Positions 7,322 through 15,623 of a stretch of DNA of 16,990 nt are shown here, one piece after another. Both the position numbers and the translations under genes were made by a program. Origin of the DNA: Gammaproteobacteria bacterium (GTDB lineage Bacteria > Pseudomonadota > Gammaproteobacteria > Steroidobacterales > BM003); the NCBI GenBank assembly GCA_026193125.1, contig JAPHSC010000025.1:1-16990 (forward strand), given 5' to 3'. Below the pieces are notes generated by a model. That model made no database searches. It was given only the letters and a program-made list of their open reading frames with translations, and had not been told where the DNA came from. Every line of letters begins with the position of its first letter. Within the stretch, counting starts at the first letter, position 1.

Positions 7322-8206
7322 TCACTCCTGGTCCAGGCTGAATCGCATGGAAAAATCCGTGGCGCGCAGGTGCTTGGTCACGGCGCCAACCGAGACGAAA
7401 TCCACACCGGTGGCCGCGATCTCGCGCAGGCTTTCCGCAGTTACCGATCCTGATGCTTCCAGCATGGCTCTTTCCCGCGGCAGATCGGCAGCCAGTCGCT
7501 GGTTCAGGTGAACGGCTGCAACCATTTGCTCCAGACTGAAGTCGTCCAGCAGCAGGATATCCGCTCCCGCCGTCAAGGCCTCCCGAGCCTCGTCCAGTGA
7601 CTCGACTTCAACTTCCACTGTCAGCTCATGACTGGTCCTGCGCGCAGCTCTCACTGCAGCCGTAATACTTCCGGCCGCCATTATGTGGTTTTCCTTGATC
7701 AATATTCCGTCGAACAGGCCGTTACGATGATTGCGCATGCCGCCGCAGCGGGCGGCGTATTTTTGTGCCTGGCGCAGACCTGGAATGGTCTTGCGAGTGT
7801 CCAGCACGCTGCAGCCGGTGCCGGTCACCAGGGCTGCCAGCTCCGCGGCGGCCGTGGCGGTGCCCGACAGTGTCTGCAGGAAATTCAGGGCGGTACGTTC
7901 CCCCGTAAGTATGGCCCGGGCCGGGCCGGCTATTTTGCAAACCCGGGTATCGGCTTCCACCTGCTGGCCTTCGTGAACCAGCCAGACCACCTCGATAGCG
8001 GGGTCAAGTTGCCGAAAAGTCTCGTCGAACCATGGCTGTCCGCAGATCACAGCGTGTTCCCGACAGGTTACCCAGGCGGTCGCGCGCGCGCTTTTCGGAA
8101 CCAGGCCAGCGGTCACGTCTCCGCTGCCCACGTCCTCCGCCAGGGCGATGCGCACGTTTGCCTCTGCGACGGACGGGATATTCGGGGCCGACTGGCCCGG
8201 GTTCAT
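7322..8206 (-). CDS. nadC: Quinolinate phosphoribosyltransferase (decarboxylating)
   Basis: NadC converts quinolinate and PRPP to nicotinate mononucleotide with loss of CO2, in de novo NAD synthesis in the cytoplasm. The frame shows the family signatures ALAEDVGSGDVT, TGERTALNFLQTLSG, DTRKTIPGLR, CGGMRNHRNGL, IKENH, VEVEVES and the C-terminal GVDFVSVGAVTKH. Numbered from the start given here, likely substrate-binding residues are R104, R138, K139, H160, R161 and K171. The frame is open to ATG 8257, with further ATGs at 8224 and 8206. I chose 8206 (294 residues) because it puts the EANVRxALAEDVGSGD block at the same distance from the N-terminus as in Pseudomonas NadC. No start has a strong ribosome site. 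It is convergent with the GGDEF-EAL gene and divergent from sodB. Confidence 0.93.
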   Translation of the reverse strand: MNPGQSAPNIPSVAEANVRIALAEDVGSGDVTAGLVPKSARATAWVTCREHAVICGQPWFDETFRQLDPAIEVVWLVHEGQQVEADTRVCKIAGPARAILTGERTALNFLQTLSGTATAAAELAALVTGTGCSVLDTRKTIPGLRQAQKYAARCGGMRNHRNGLFDGILIKENHIMAAGSITAAVRAARRTSHELTVEVEVESLDEAREALTAGADILLLDDFSLEQMVAAVHLNQRLAADLPRERAMLEASGSVTAESLREIAATGVDFVSVGAVTKHLRATDFSMRFSLDQE

Positions 8207-8248
8207 GCTTTTTCTATTGCTCATTGGAATCTGGAATAGTTCAAGTTC

Positions 8249-8257
8249 TGGTATCAT
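8249..8257 (+). promoter_or_regulatory. Candidate extended -10 promoter for sodB
   Basis: TGGTATCAT at 8249-8257 fits an extended -10 element (TGn plus TATCAT). It would start transcription near 8264, about 60 bases before the sodB ATG. No good -35 is visible. A perfect 10-base palindrome, CGGGGCCCCG, sits at 8299-8308, just before the ribosome site. On the opposite strand a TTGAGA element lies in the same gap and may belong to nadC, with an unconvincing -10. Confidence 0.3.
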
Positions 8258-8324
8258 ACCCGCTTCAATTAGCTAGCCCGGAACATTGTCTCAATATCCG
8301 GGGCCCCGAACAAAGGAGATTTTC

Positions 8325-8906
8325 ATGGCTCACGAACTGCCAAAACTGCCCTTCGCAATGGATGCCCTGGAGCCCCATATTTCACGGGAGACCCTTGAGT
8401 ATCATTACGGTAAGCACCACAACGCCTACGTTGTGAACCTGAATAAGATGATCCAGGGCACTGAATTTGAAAATGCCTATCTTGAAGATATCGTGCGCAA
8501 AGCCAGTGGTGGCGTGTTCAATAATGCGGCCCAGGTCTGGAACCACACGTTCTATTGGAATTGCTTGAGCCCCAACGGCGGTGGTGAGCCAAGCGGTGAA
8601 CTGGCGGCTGCGATCACACAGGCATTTGGTTCTTTCGCCAAGTTCCGTGAGGAATTCAGTGCCAAGGCTGTTACCCAGTTCGGTTCCGGTTGGGCCTGGC
8701 TGCTGCGCAAACCCGATGGCGGCCTGGCGCTTGAGCAGACCAGCAATGCGGCAACACCGCTGACAGGTAGCAACACACCGCTAATGACCTGTGACGTTTG
8801 GGAACATGCCTATTACATAGACTATCGTAATGCCCGGCCGCAATACGTTGAGGCATTCTGGCAGCTGGTCAATTGGGACTTCGTAGCCGCAAACTTCGCG
8901 GCCTAG
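8325..8906 (+). CDS. sodB: Superoxide dismutase, iron type
   Basis: A 193-residue cytoplasmic enzyme that dismutates superoxide to oxygen and hydrogen peroxide. It starts at ATG 8325 with AAGGAG six bases upstream. It aligns almost end to end with E. coli SodB, including ELPKLPFAMDALEPHIS, YHYGKHH, GGVFNNAAQVWNHTFYWN, FGSGWAWL and DVWEHAYYIDYRNARP. The four metal ligands are in place: H27, the His of WNHTF (74), the Asp of DVWEH (157) and its His (161). The AAQVWNH glutamine is the pattern of iron rather than manganese enzymes. It appears to be a single-gene unit, divergent from nadC. Stop is TAG. Confidence 0.97.
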   Translation: MAHELPKLPFAMDALEPHISRETLEYHYGKHHNAYVVNLNKMIQGTEFENAYLEDIVRKASGGVFNNAAQVWNHTFYWNCLSPNGGGEPSGELAAAITQAFGSFAKFREEFSAKAVTQFGSGWAWLLRKPDGGLALEQTSNAATPLTGSNTPLMTCDVWEHAYYIDYRNARPQYVEAFWQLVNWDFVAANFAA

Positions 8907-9147
8907 ATACGCCTGCTGAGTGGTGCTTTCCGTGGCCTGACGAAGGTCATGAGGCGCCATGCATACAGGTGTGCGCTATTGGGGATGATGGCCTGCGCGC
9001 AGGCCGCTGCAAAACCCGGGAAGTGGTTCGATCTGGTGCGCCATGAATAATTCCTGGCGTTGGTGTACGGTTTTCCGGTTAGACCGCCGCCGTGAATTGG
9101 CACAAGACCGGACTTGAGTTTAGAGAAAGACCCTGGAGGGTATTCGC
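8907..9147. other. Intergenic region between sodB and grxD
   Basis: These 241 bases hold no credible gene. A perfect 16-base palindrome, GGCCTGCGCGCAGGCC, lies at 8990-9005. It has no T-run after it and is too symmetric for a good RNA loop, so a protein-binding site or chance are equally possible. I found no clear promoter for grxD; TTGGCA near 9098 lacks a decent -10 element at the right distance. Confidence 0.4.
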
Positions 9148-9465
9148 TTGGACGTTAAGCAAAGAATTGAGCAGGAACTGGCTTCACATCCGGTGCTGCT
9201 GTTTATGAAAGGATCGCCTGACTTTCCGCAATGTGGCTTTTCTGCCCAGGCAGTTGCTGTACTGCGGGCTTGCGGCACTGATTTTGATAGCTTGAACATT
9301 TTGGAAGAACCGGAACTCCGGGAAGCTCTCAAGGTTTACTCCAGTTGGCCGACATTTCCCCAGCTGTATGTGAAAGGTGAGTTGATAGGTGGCAGTGACA
9401 TCCTGGTCGAAATGTACCAGGCGGGAGAACTTCAGCCCATGCTTGCCCAGGCCTCGAGCGCCTAG
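9148..9465 (+). CDS. grxD: Monothiol glutaredoxin, Grx4 family (CGFS type)
   Basis: A 105-residue cytoplasmic protein of the CGFS monothiol glutaredoxins, which bind and pass on [2Fe-2S] clusters with glutathione and BolA-type partners. Visible motifs are MKGSPDFPQCGFS with active cysteine C29, WPTFPQLYVKGELIGGSDI for glutathione binding, and the preceding cis-Pro region. The length is typical. The start is TTG at 9148, with CTGGAGGG about eight bases upstream; no ATG lies nearby that keeps the N-terminal helix. It is convergent with rnt and shares a hairpin terminator with it. grxD lying near rnt and pyrC is also known in Pseudomonas, from memory. Confidence 0.95.
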   Translation: MDVKQRIEQELASHPVLLFMKGSPDFPQCGFSAQAVAVLRACGTDFDSLNILEEPELREALKVYSSWPTFPQLYVKGELIGGSDILVEMYQAGELQPMLAQASSA

Positions 9466-9489
9466 ACCAATCCCGATTGCCCGATGCAG

Positions 9490-9525
9490 AGCTTGCGGAC
9501 CAGGACGGTCCGCAAGCTGTTCTAT
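9490..9525. terminator. Shared terminator between convergent grxD and rnt
   Basis: A perfect 12-bp stem, AGCTTGCGGACC (9490-9501) with GGTCCGCAAGCT (9507-9518), and a five-base loop AGGAC are followed on the plus strand by GTTCTATTCT. It lies 24 bases after the grxD stop and overlaps the last codon of rnt. It should end grxD transcripts. On the minus strand the bases after the stem are not T-rich, so it is weaker for rnt. Confidence 0.7.
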
Positions 9526-10190
9526 TCTGGTCGCTGGGGTTCCAGGCGAGTTTTGGCCCTGACCACAGACTCCTGGTAAATGTCTTTAAACTGGTTGACG
9601 ATCATGCAGAACAAATCGGTGGTGCGTTCGGCGTCATAGGCAGCCGAATGAGCCTGCTTGCTGTCCCATTCGATCCCCGCTGCTTCGATGGCCCTGGCCA
9701 GGACTGTCTGGCCAAACGCAACACCACCCAGCGTGGCAGTATCGAAACAGCTAAACGGGTGGAAAGGATTGCGTTTTAGCCCGGCACGTTTCACTGCAGC
9801 ATTCAGGAAAGACAAGTCGAAGCTTGCGTTGTGGCCCACCAGCACCGCGCGCGTACACCCGGCCGCACTGACTGCCCTTCGCACTTCCTTGAATATTCGG
9901 GTCAATGCCTCTTTTTCGTCCAGCGCCAGACGCAGCGGGTGATGGGGGTCGATGCCGGTAACCTCCAGCGCGGCCTGTTCAATGTTGGCGCCAGGAAACG
10001 GATTCACGTGAAAGCGGTAGGTTTCACCGCGGCCAAGGGTGCCGGTTTCGTCCAGGTTCACTAGCACGGCGGCGATTTCCAGCAGCGCATCGGTCTCGCT
10101 ATTGAACCCGCCGGTTTCCACGTCCACAACCACCGGCAGGAATCCGCGAAATCGTGTGGCCATACCCGGGGCTTTTTTCTGCTCAGTCAT
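9522..10190 (-). CDS. rnt: Ribonuclease T (DEDDh 3'-5' exoribonuclease)
   Basis: RNase T trims 3' ends of tRNA (including end turnover), 5S and 23S rRNA, as a cytoplasmic dimer. From ATG 10190 the protein has 222 residues. The five DEDDh catalytic residues fall at exactly the E. coli positions: D23 and E25 in VVDVETGGF, D125 in GHNASFDLSFL, H181 and D186 in QAHSAAYDAERT. The block LKRNPFHPFSCFDTATLGG also matches the family. The frame is open to ATG 10226, but 10190 gives the family N-terminus. This start overlaps the end of pyrC by eight bases (ATGACTGA), implying translational coupling as the last gene of the minus-strand operon. Stop is TAG, inside the shared terminator. Confidence 0.95.
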   Translation of the reverse strand: MTEQKKAPGMATRFRGFLPVVVDVETGGFNSETDALLEIAAVLVNLDETGTLGRGETYRFHVNPFPGANIEQAALEVTGIDPHHPLRLALDEKEALTRIFKEVRRAVSAAGCTRAVLVGHNASFDLSFLNAAVKRAGLKRNPFHPFSCFDTATLGGVAFGQTVLARAIEAAGIEWDSKQAHSAAYDAERTTDLFCMIVNQFKDIYQESVVRAKTRLEPQRPE

Positions 10191-11232
10191 GGCGTGGGTT
10201 TTCCAGCCGCCAGGAGATGGTCTCACCAGATCTCAGGGGCACCAGGGGGTCGTTGTCGAGGAAGGGGTAGCTGACCGGCACCTGCCAGGGTTCGCGCACC
10301 AGGGTGATGGTGTCGGTATTCCGTGGCAGACCATAGAAGTCCGGGCCATTCTCACTGGCAAATTTTTGCAGCTGTTCCAGTCGACCTGCCTGTTCAAACG
10401 CCTCTGCATACAATTCAATACCGGCGTGAGCCGAAAAAATACCGGCGCAACCACAGGCGGTTTCCTTGCTGCTCCTGGCATGCGGAGCGCTGTCGGTACC
10501 CAGGAAGAAACGGGCCGAGCCACTGGTTGCCGCTTCCATCACCGCCTCCCGATGACGCTCGTGCTTGAGCACGGGCAGGCAGAAATGATGCGGGCGCACG
10601 CCCCCCGCGAACAGGTCGTTGCGATTCATCAGTAAATGCTGGGGCGTGACCGTCGCCGCCAGGCCAGGCCGACCCGTGTTTACGAAGGCCACTGCGTCTG
10701 ATGTGGTTATATGTTCCAGCACGATTTTGAGCTGCGGATGGCGCTGGGCCAGGGGCGCAAGCACGCTGTCGATAAAGCGCTTTTCTCTCTCGAACACATC
10801 GGTCTTATCGGTCACCTCGCCATGCACCAGCAGGGGCATACCCAGCGCGGCCATTTGCTCAAGTGCGGGCTCGGTTTTATCCAGCCTGGTGACCCCGAAA
10901 TCAGAATTGGTCGTGGCGCCCGCCGGATACAGCTTTACCCCCACCACGTGCTCGCAGGCCGCCGCTTCGGAGATGACCTTGGGCGAAGTATTGTCGGTCA
11001 GGTAAAGCGTCATCAAGGGATCGAAGCTTGTGTCGCGGGGCAGGGCGTCAAGAATGCGCTGACGATAGGCCAGGGCCTGTTCGGTATTGGTCACCGGTGG
11101 ACGCAGGTTGGGCATGACCACGGCTCGCCGAAAACGCCTCGCGGTGAATGGCGCCACCGAGGCCAGTGCCGCGCCATCACGCAGATGCAAGTGCCAGTCA
11201 TCGGGCTGAATGATTACCAGGCGCTCGGTCAT
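10183..11232 (-). CDS. pyrC: Dihydroorotase (PyrC type)
   Basis: PyrC cyclises carbamoyl-aspartate to dihydroorotate, the third step of pyrimidine synthesis, using a two-zinc centre. The 349-residue length matches the E. coli enzyme (348). Metal ligands are visible: H14 and H16 in DDWHLHLRDG, the carboxylated lysine K100 in GVKLYPAG, H137 in LLVHGEV, H174 in LEHITT and D247 in LGTDSAPH. The flexible-loop region TVTPQHLLMNRNDL is also typical. The ATG overlaps the stop of the upstream aminopeptidase gene by four bases (ATGA), and its own stop overlaps rnt, so the three genes form one tightly coupled unit. Confidence 0.97.
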   Translation of the reverse strand: MTERLVIIQPDDWHLHLRDGAALASVAPFTARRFRRAVVMPNLRPPVTNTEQALAYRQRILDALPRDTSFDPLMTLYLTDNTSPKVISEAAACEHVVGVKLYPAGATTNSDFGVTRLDKTEPALEQMAALGMPLLVHGEVTDKTDVFEREKRFIDSVLAPLAQRHPQLKIVLEHITTSDAVAFVNTGRPGLAATVTPQHLLMNRNDLFAGGVRPHHFCLPVLKHERHREAVMEAATSGSARFFLGTDSAPHARSSKETACGCAGIFSAHAGIELYAEAFEQAGRLEQLQKFASENGPDFYGLPRNTDTITLVREPWQVPVSYPFLDNDPLVPLRSGETISWRLENPRHD

Positions 11233-12758
11233 TGGCCGTCCAGCTTGTGCATGAATTGCTGTTCCAGCAACAGATTGAGTATGAACCGTACACCAAATCC
11301 GGTAATGGATGTGGGGACGTGGGCGAGGCCGCCCTTGTGGTTGACTGCACTCAAGTCAACGTGGACCCAGGCAATCTCCTTGCCCACAAATCGGTTGAGA
11401 AAACGCGCGCCCAGGATGTGATCGCCGTCGTTGGTCGTTGGGCACTGCAGGACGTCGGCAACTTCGCTCTCCAGTGCCTGGTCAAAGTCCTCGTCCATGG
11501 GAAATGGCCATACCCTTTCACCGCTCGCCTTACCGGCTTCGATCAGCGTCGAATTCAGGTGTTCCCGGTTGGTGAAAACGCCGCTGTAACGCTCGGTCAG
11601 CGCCGCCACGCAGGCACCCGTGAGTGTGGCAAAGTCGATAATCGCTCGTGGCCCTGTCTTGCTCGCGAAGTGCAGCGTGTCGGCCAGCACCAACCTGCCC
11701 TCGGCATCCGTGTGGATGGCCTGGATAGTAGTGCCGTTGGCGGCGGTGAGAATGTCCTGCGGTATGTAGCCCCTTGAGCCCAGCCGGTTCTCCGCTATGG
11801 CGAGCCAGCAATCTACCGGCTCCGGGTAGCCAAGTTCGGTCAGGGCCTGTAACAGACCTACGGCCACCGCGCTTCCACCCATGTCCTCGTGCATGTTCAG
11901 CATGGATTTGAATGGCTTCAGCTGGCTTCCGCCAGTGTCGAAGCAAATACCCTTGCCCACCAGGGCCAGTTCTGCCCTGGCGGTTTTTTTTCCGGGGCGG
12001 TAGCGGATATGGGCAATTCCGGCATCTCTTTCAGCACTGGCCTGGCTGACTGCAAGGAAGGCCCCGGCGCCCTGGCGGGCCAGTTCCTTCTCGCCTATAA
12101 ACCGAAAATTCCAGCCGTGTTCGGCAGCCAGGGCTTCCAGGTGGCGTCGATAGCCACCGGGGTTGAGTTCGTTGGGGGGCAGCGCAGTAAGCCAGCGTGC
12201 CAGGTGATTGCCGCCGGCCTCCGCCTTGATGCGACGAGTGTCCAGCCTGGCCGGCAGACCGGCGAATGTGAGCTTGGTCAGCTTGTGCGCGGGAGCCGGT
12301 TTGCTCTTGCGGTTTGGCATGCCTGCCAGGGCCGCGTAGAGGGCGCTGGCGGTCGCTTCAGCCGTCGCCATGGCCGATGCGTCGGTGAACCCTTCCAGGA
12401 GTACGGTCACGCTTACAGGCCGTTCTTCCAGAATCTTGCCTGCCAGGGTCCTGGCCTGGTCCAGGCGGGCAAAGCTGGTGGCCGGGTCGGGGCACCGGGC
12501 CAGCAGGACCTGGCAGGCCTTGCCCTGGTGGGATATGCAGGCCCGCCGCACCTTTCCATTCCGACTGCCTGGTTTTCCAATCAATTTGCGCAGCCTGGCG
12601 CCATCCGGCAACTCGGCTGGCAGTTTCGACGGTGCGTTTTCGGGTACCAGCACCACGGTGATGTCGCTGGCCAGCAGCCTGGAAGGAGTGAGCGCACCCT
12701 TGAGCTGGGAAATATTCAGTTTAACCGCCGTCAAACGGTGCATGGGCAGTGTTGCCAC
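11229..12758 (-). CDS. M17 leucyl aminopeptidase family protein
   Basis: A 509-residue protein with the M17 zinc/manganese aminopeptidase fold. It has a divergent N-terminal domain (about 1-160) and a conserved catalytic domain. All metal and catalytic residues expected from PepA are present one position earlier: K269 and D274 in VGKGICFDTGG, K281 in LKP, D292 in MHEDMGG, and D351, E353 and R355 in TDAEGRL. The signature NTDAEGRL reads HTDAEGRL here. These enzymes release N-terminal residues from peptides. The weak N-terminal match and low overall likeness to PepA suggest a separate subfamily, so I give no symbol. The start is GTG 12758, with GAGAGG about nine bases upstream; ATG 12743 is an alternative. 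It is the first gene of the aminopeptidase-pyrC-rnt operon and divergent from aceE. Confidence 0.9.
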   Translation of the reverse strand: MATLPMHRLTAVKLNISQLKGALTPSRLLASDITVVLVPENAPSKLPAELPDGARLRKLIGKPGSRNGKVRRACISHQGKACQVLLARCPDPATSFARLDQARTLAGKILEERPVSVTVLLEGFTDASAMATAEATASALYAALAGMPNRKSKPAPAHKLTKLTFAGLPARLDTRRIKAEAGGNHLARWLTALPPNELNPGGYRRHLEALAAEHGWNFRFIGEKELARQGAGAFLAVSQASAERDAGIAHIRYRPGKKTARAELALVGKGICFDTGGSQLKPFKSMLNMHEDMGGSAVAVGLLQALTELGYPEPVDCWLAIAENRLGSRGYIPQDILTAANGTTIQAIHTDAEGRLVLADTLHFASKTGPRAIIDFATLTGACVAALTERYSGVFTNREHLNSTLIEAGKASGERVWPFPMDEDFDQALESEVADVLQCPTTNDGDHILGARFLNRFVGKEIAWVHVDLSAVNHKGGLAHVPTSITGFGVRFILNLLLEQQFMHKLDGQ

Positions 12759-12940
12759 CTTGACCTACCTCTCTCAAAACACCATCATTACGGGTCTAGA
12801 ATTACTCTAATTATCTGCTACCAGGCAGAACACACCAGAGTGCGAAAATGCGGGGCCATCCTATCAGCTGGTAGCCCGTAAATCATCCGCCGGTCCGGTA
12901 GTTGGGCCAACCGCAACACGCAGCATGGGAATAGACCCAG
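12759..12940. promoter_or_regulatory. Divergent control region between aminopeptidase operon and aceE
   Basis: These 182 bases must hold promoters for both directions. An AT-rich patch at about 12797-12815 could serve the minus-strand operon (GATAAT-like on that strand), but no clean -35 is seen. The matched arms GCTACCAG (12817-12824) and CTGGTAGC (12868-12875) lie 43 bases apart. An imperfect dyad, GTTGGGCCAAC, is at 12901-12911. I do not see the AATTGGT/ACCAATT operator typical of PdhR. The aceE ribosome site is weak (GGGA about 12927). Confidence 0.4.
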
Positions 12941-15604
12941 ATGTCAGATTCTGTCAGGTTCGAGGATGTCGACCCGGAGGAAACCCGGGAATGGATTGAA
13001 TCCATAGACTCGGTGCTCAAGGCCTACGGCCCGGAGCGCGCTCACTTTCTGCTTGAGAGCATGATTGACCATGCTCGTCGCTCCGGGGCCTACCTCCCAT
13101 TCAAGCCCAACACCGCTTACCTGAATACAATTTCCGTGGGCCAGCAGCCGGCCTATACCGGGGATAGAGAGCTCGAGCGTCGGATCGAGGCCTATATTCG
13201 CTGGAACGCAATGGCCATGGTGGTGCATGCGAACGGCAAGAGCAAAGAGGTGGGAGGGCATATTGCCAGCTATCAGTCCTCGGCCACCCTGTACGAGGTC
13301 GGCTTTAACCATTTTTGGCGAGCGCCTTCGGACGAGCATCCTGGCGACATGGTGTTTATCCAGGGTCATTCGGCGCCGGGTATCTACGCCAGGGCATACC
13401 TGGAGGGGCGGCTGGACGAAACCCGCCTCAAGCGTTACCGCCGTGAGGTCGAGCCCGGTGGCTTATCAAGTTATCCCCATCCCTGGTTGATGCCCGATTT
13501 CTGGCAGTTTCCCACGGTGTCGATGGGACTGGGCCCCTTGATGGCCTTGTACCAGGCCAAGTTTTGCCGCTACCTGGAGAACCGTGAGCTGACGCCCAAG
13601 TCAGATCGCAAGATATGGTGCTTCCTGGGTGATGGTGAAATGGATGAGCCGGAGTCCCTGGGCGCCATAACCATGCCGGTGCGCGAGAAACTGGACAACC
13701 TGGTGTTCGTGGTGAACTGTAACCTGCAACGCCTGGATGGACCGGTGCGGGGCAACGGCAAGATCATCCAGGAACTGGAAGCGGCATTCCTGGGGGCCGG
13801 GTGGAATGTCATTAAGGTCATTTGGGGTTCGCGCTGGGATCGACTCCTCGCCAAGGACAACCAGGGCTTGCTTCAGCGCCTGATGGAAGAGTGCGTGGAT
13901 GGCGAGTACCAGGCTTTCAAGGCACATGGCGGCAAGTTCACCCGGGACAATTTTTTCGGCAAGTACCCCGAGTTGCTGTCCATGGTTGCCAATATGTCGG
14001 ACGAAGATATCTGGCGTTTGAATCGTGGTGGTCACGATGCGCTCAAGGTGCATGCGGCCTACGAGGCGGCCAGCCAGCACAAGGGTCAGCCAACAGTGAT
14101 CCTGGCAAAGACCATCAAGGGCTACGGCATGGGCGCCTCGGGCGAGGGTCAGAATATTGCCCACCAGCAAAAGACCCTGACCGAGGAAGATCTGCGCGGC
14201 TTTCGTGACCGCTTCAGCATTCCGGTGTCGGATGACGAGATTGCCAGCGTGCCGTTCCGCAAGCCGGCCGACAAAAGTCCGGAGATGAAATATCTGAATG
14301 AACGACGTAATGCCCTGGGCGGTTCGCTGCCACAGCGCCGTCACGATGCCCCCGCGCTTAAAATACCACCGCTGGCTACCTATAAAGCGTTGCTGGAGGG
14401 CAGCGGCGAACGTGAAATATCCTCGACCATGGCCATCGTACGCATGATGACCAGCCTGATGAAGGACAAGGAAATCGGATCCCGTGTGGTGCCCATAGTT
14501 CCGGATGAAGCCAGAACTTTTGGCATGGAAGGACTGTTTCGGCAGTTTGGCATCTACTCCTCGGTGGGACAGTTGTATACACCCCAGGACGCTGACCAGT
14601 TGATGTACTACCGGGAGGACGTTAAAGGCCAGGTGCTGGAAGAGGGTATTAACGAGGCCGGTGCTTTCAGTTCGTGGACGGCTGCAGGCACCGCCTATTC
14701 CAATCATGGCGTAAACATGGTGCCTTTCTACCTGTTCTATTCCATGTTCGGTTTCCAGCGTATCGGCGATTTCGCCTGGGCAGCAGGCGACATGCAGGCC
14801 AAGGGTTTCCTGGTCGGTTGTACCGCCGGGCGTACGACCCTGGCTGGCGAGGGCTTGCAGCACCAGGACGGCCACAGCCTGCTGGCCGCCACCACCATTC
14901 CCAACTGCGTATCCTACGACCCAACCTACGCCTATGAATTGGCAGTGATCGTGCATGACGGTTTAAAGCGTATGTATGAGCAGCAAGAGAGCGTGTTTTA
15001 TTACATCACCTGCATGAACGAGAATTATCCTCATCCTGCTCTTCCCGAGGGTGTCGAAGAGGGGATCGTGCGCGGCATGTATCAGCTCAGCCGGGCTGCC
15101 CAGGGCAAGGACGTGGTGCAACTGTTTGGCTCCGGTACCATCCTGCGTGAAGTCGAAGCTGCGGCGGTGTTGCTACAGCAGGACTTCGAGATCGCAGCGG
15201 ATGTATGGAGCGTGACCAGCTATTCAGAGTTGCGTCGAAATGCCCTGGAAGTCGATCGATGGAATCGCTTGCATCCGGACCAGGAACCTCGTCGCGCCTT
15301 TGTCAGCCAGTGCCTGGAGGGCCGGGAAGGACCTTTCGTCGCCGCCAGCGATTACATGAAGCTGGTGCCCGACCAGATTCGTCCCTGGGTGACCGGTCAT
15401 TACGAGGTGTTGGGTACGGATGGTTACGGCCGCAGCGACACACGCAAGGCGCTGAGATCCTTTTTCGAAGTCGATCGACATCACATCGTGATTGCTGCCC
15501 TGGATGCTCTCGCGGATGACGGCAGGGTGGCGCGATCGGTAGTCAAGGATGCCATCACACGTTATGGCATCAATGCCGAGAAACCCTATCCGGCTACCAG
15601 CTAG
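12941..15604 (+). CDS. aceE: Pyruvate dehydrogenase E1 component (homodimeric)
   Basis: The thiamine-diphosphate enzyme that decarboxylates pyruvate and passes the acetyl group to the lipoyl arms of E2. It has 887 residues, the same length as E. coli AceE. The thiamine/magnesium motif runs from GDGEMDEPES at 230 to NCNLQRLDGPVRGN. The inner-loop NIAHQQK carries H408, equivalent to the catalytic His407 of E. coli. Other matching blocks are GGHIASYQSSATLYEVGFNH, AKTIKGYGMG, VPDEARTFGMEGLFRQ and GRTTLAGEGLQHQDGHS. The start ATG 12941 has only a weak ribosome site. The gene ends in TAG, 19 bases before aceF, forming the usual aceEF operon. The frame is intact. Confidence 0.97.
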   Translation: MSDSVRFEDVDPEETREWIESIDSVLKAYGPERAHFLLESMIDHARRSGAYLPFKPNTAYLNTISVGQQPAYTGDRELERRIEAYIRWNAMAMVVHANGKSKEVGGHIASYQSSATLYEVGFNHFWRAPSDEHPGDMVFIQGHSAPGIYARAYLEGRLDETRLKRYRREVEPGGLSSYPHPWLMPDFWQFPTVSMGLGPLMALYQAKFCRYLENRELTPKSDRKIWCFLGDGEMDEPESLGAITMPVREKLDNLVFVVNCNLQRLDGPVRGNGKIIQELEAAFLGAGWNVIKVIWGSRWDRLLAKDNQGLLQRLMEECVDGEYQAFKAHGGKFTRDNFFGKYPELLSMVANMSDEDIWRLNRGGHDALKVHAAYEAASQHKGQPTVILAKTIKGYGMGASGEGQNIAHQQKTLTEEDLRGFRDRFSIPVSDDEIASVPFRKPADKSPEMKYLNERRNALGGSLPQRRHDAPALKIPPLATYKALLEGSGEREISSTMAIVRMMTSLMKDKEIGSRVVPIVPDEARTFGMEGLFRQFGIYSSVGQLYTPQDADQLMYYREDVKGQVLEEGINEAGAFSSWTAAGTAYSNHGVNMVPFYLFYSMFGFQRIGDFAWAAGDMQAKGFLVGCTAGRTTLAGEGLQHQDGHSLLAATTIPNCVSYDPTYAYELAVIVHDGLKRMYEQQESVFYYITCMNENYPHPALPEGVEEGIVRGMYQLSRAAQGKDVVQLFGSGTILREVEAAAVLLQQDFEIAADVWSVTSYSELRRNALEVDRWNRLHPDQEPRRAFVSQCLEGREGPFVAASDYMKLVPDQIRPWVTGHYEVLGTDGYGRSDTRKALRSFFEVDRHHIVIAALDALADDGRVARSVVKDAITRYGINAEKPYPATS

Positions 15605-15623
15605 GGGCCGGGGAGATATAGAT

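Noticed and set aside
9095..9120. Possible sigma-54 promoter (TTGGCAC) before grxD
   Set aside because: The required TTGC-like -12 element is not at the correct spacing.
11889..12881. Plus-strand open frame of 330 codons opposite the aminopeptidase gene
   Set aside because: The minus strand carries the complete M17 active-site set; the plus frame has no family resemblance.
13601..14956. Minus-strand open frame of 451 codons inside aceE
   Set aside because: It lies entirely opposite conserved AceE sequence, with no recognisable motif and no ribosome site.
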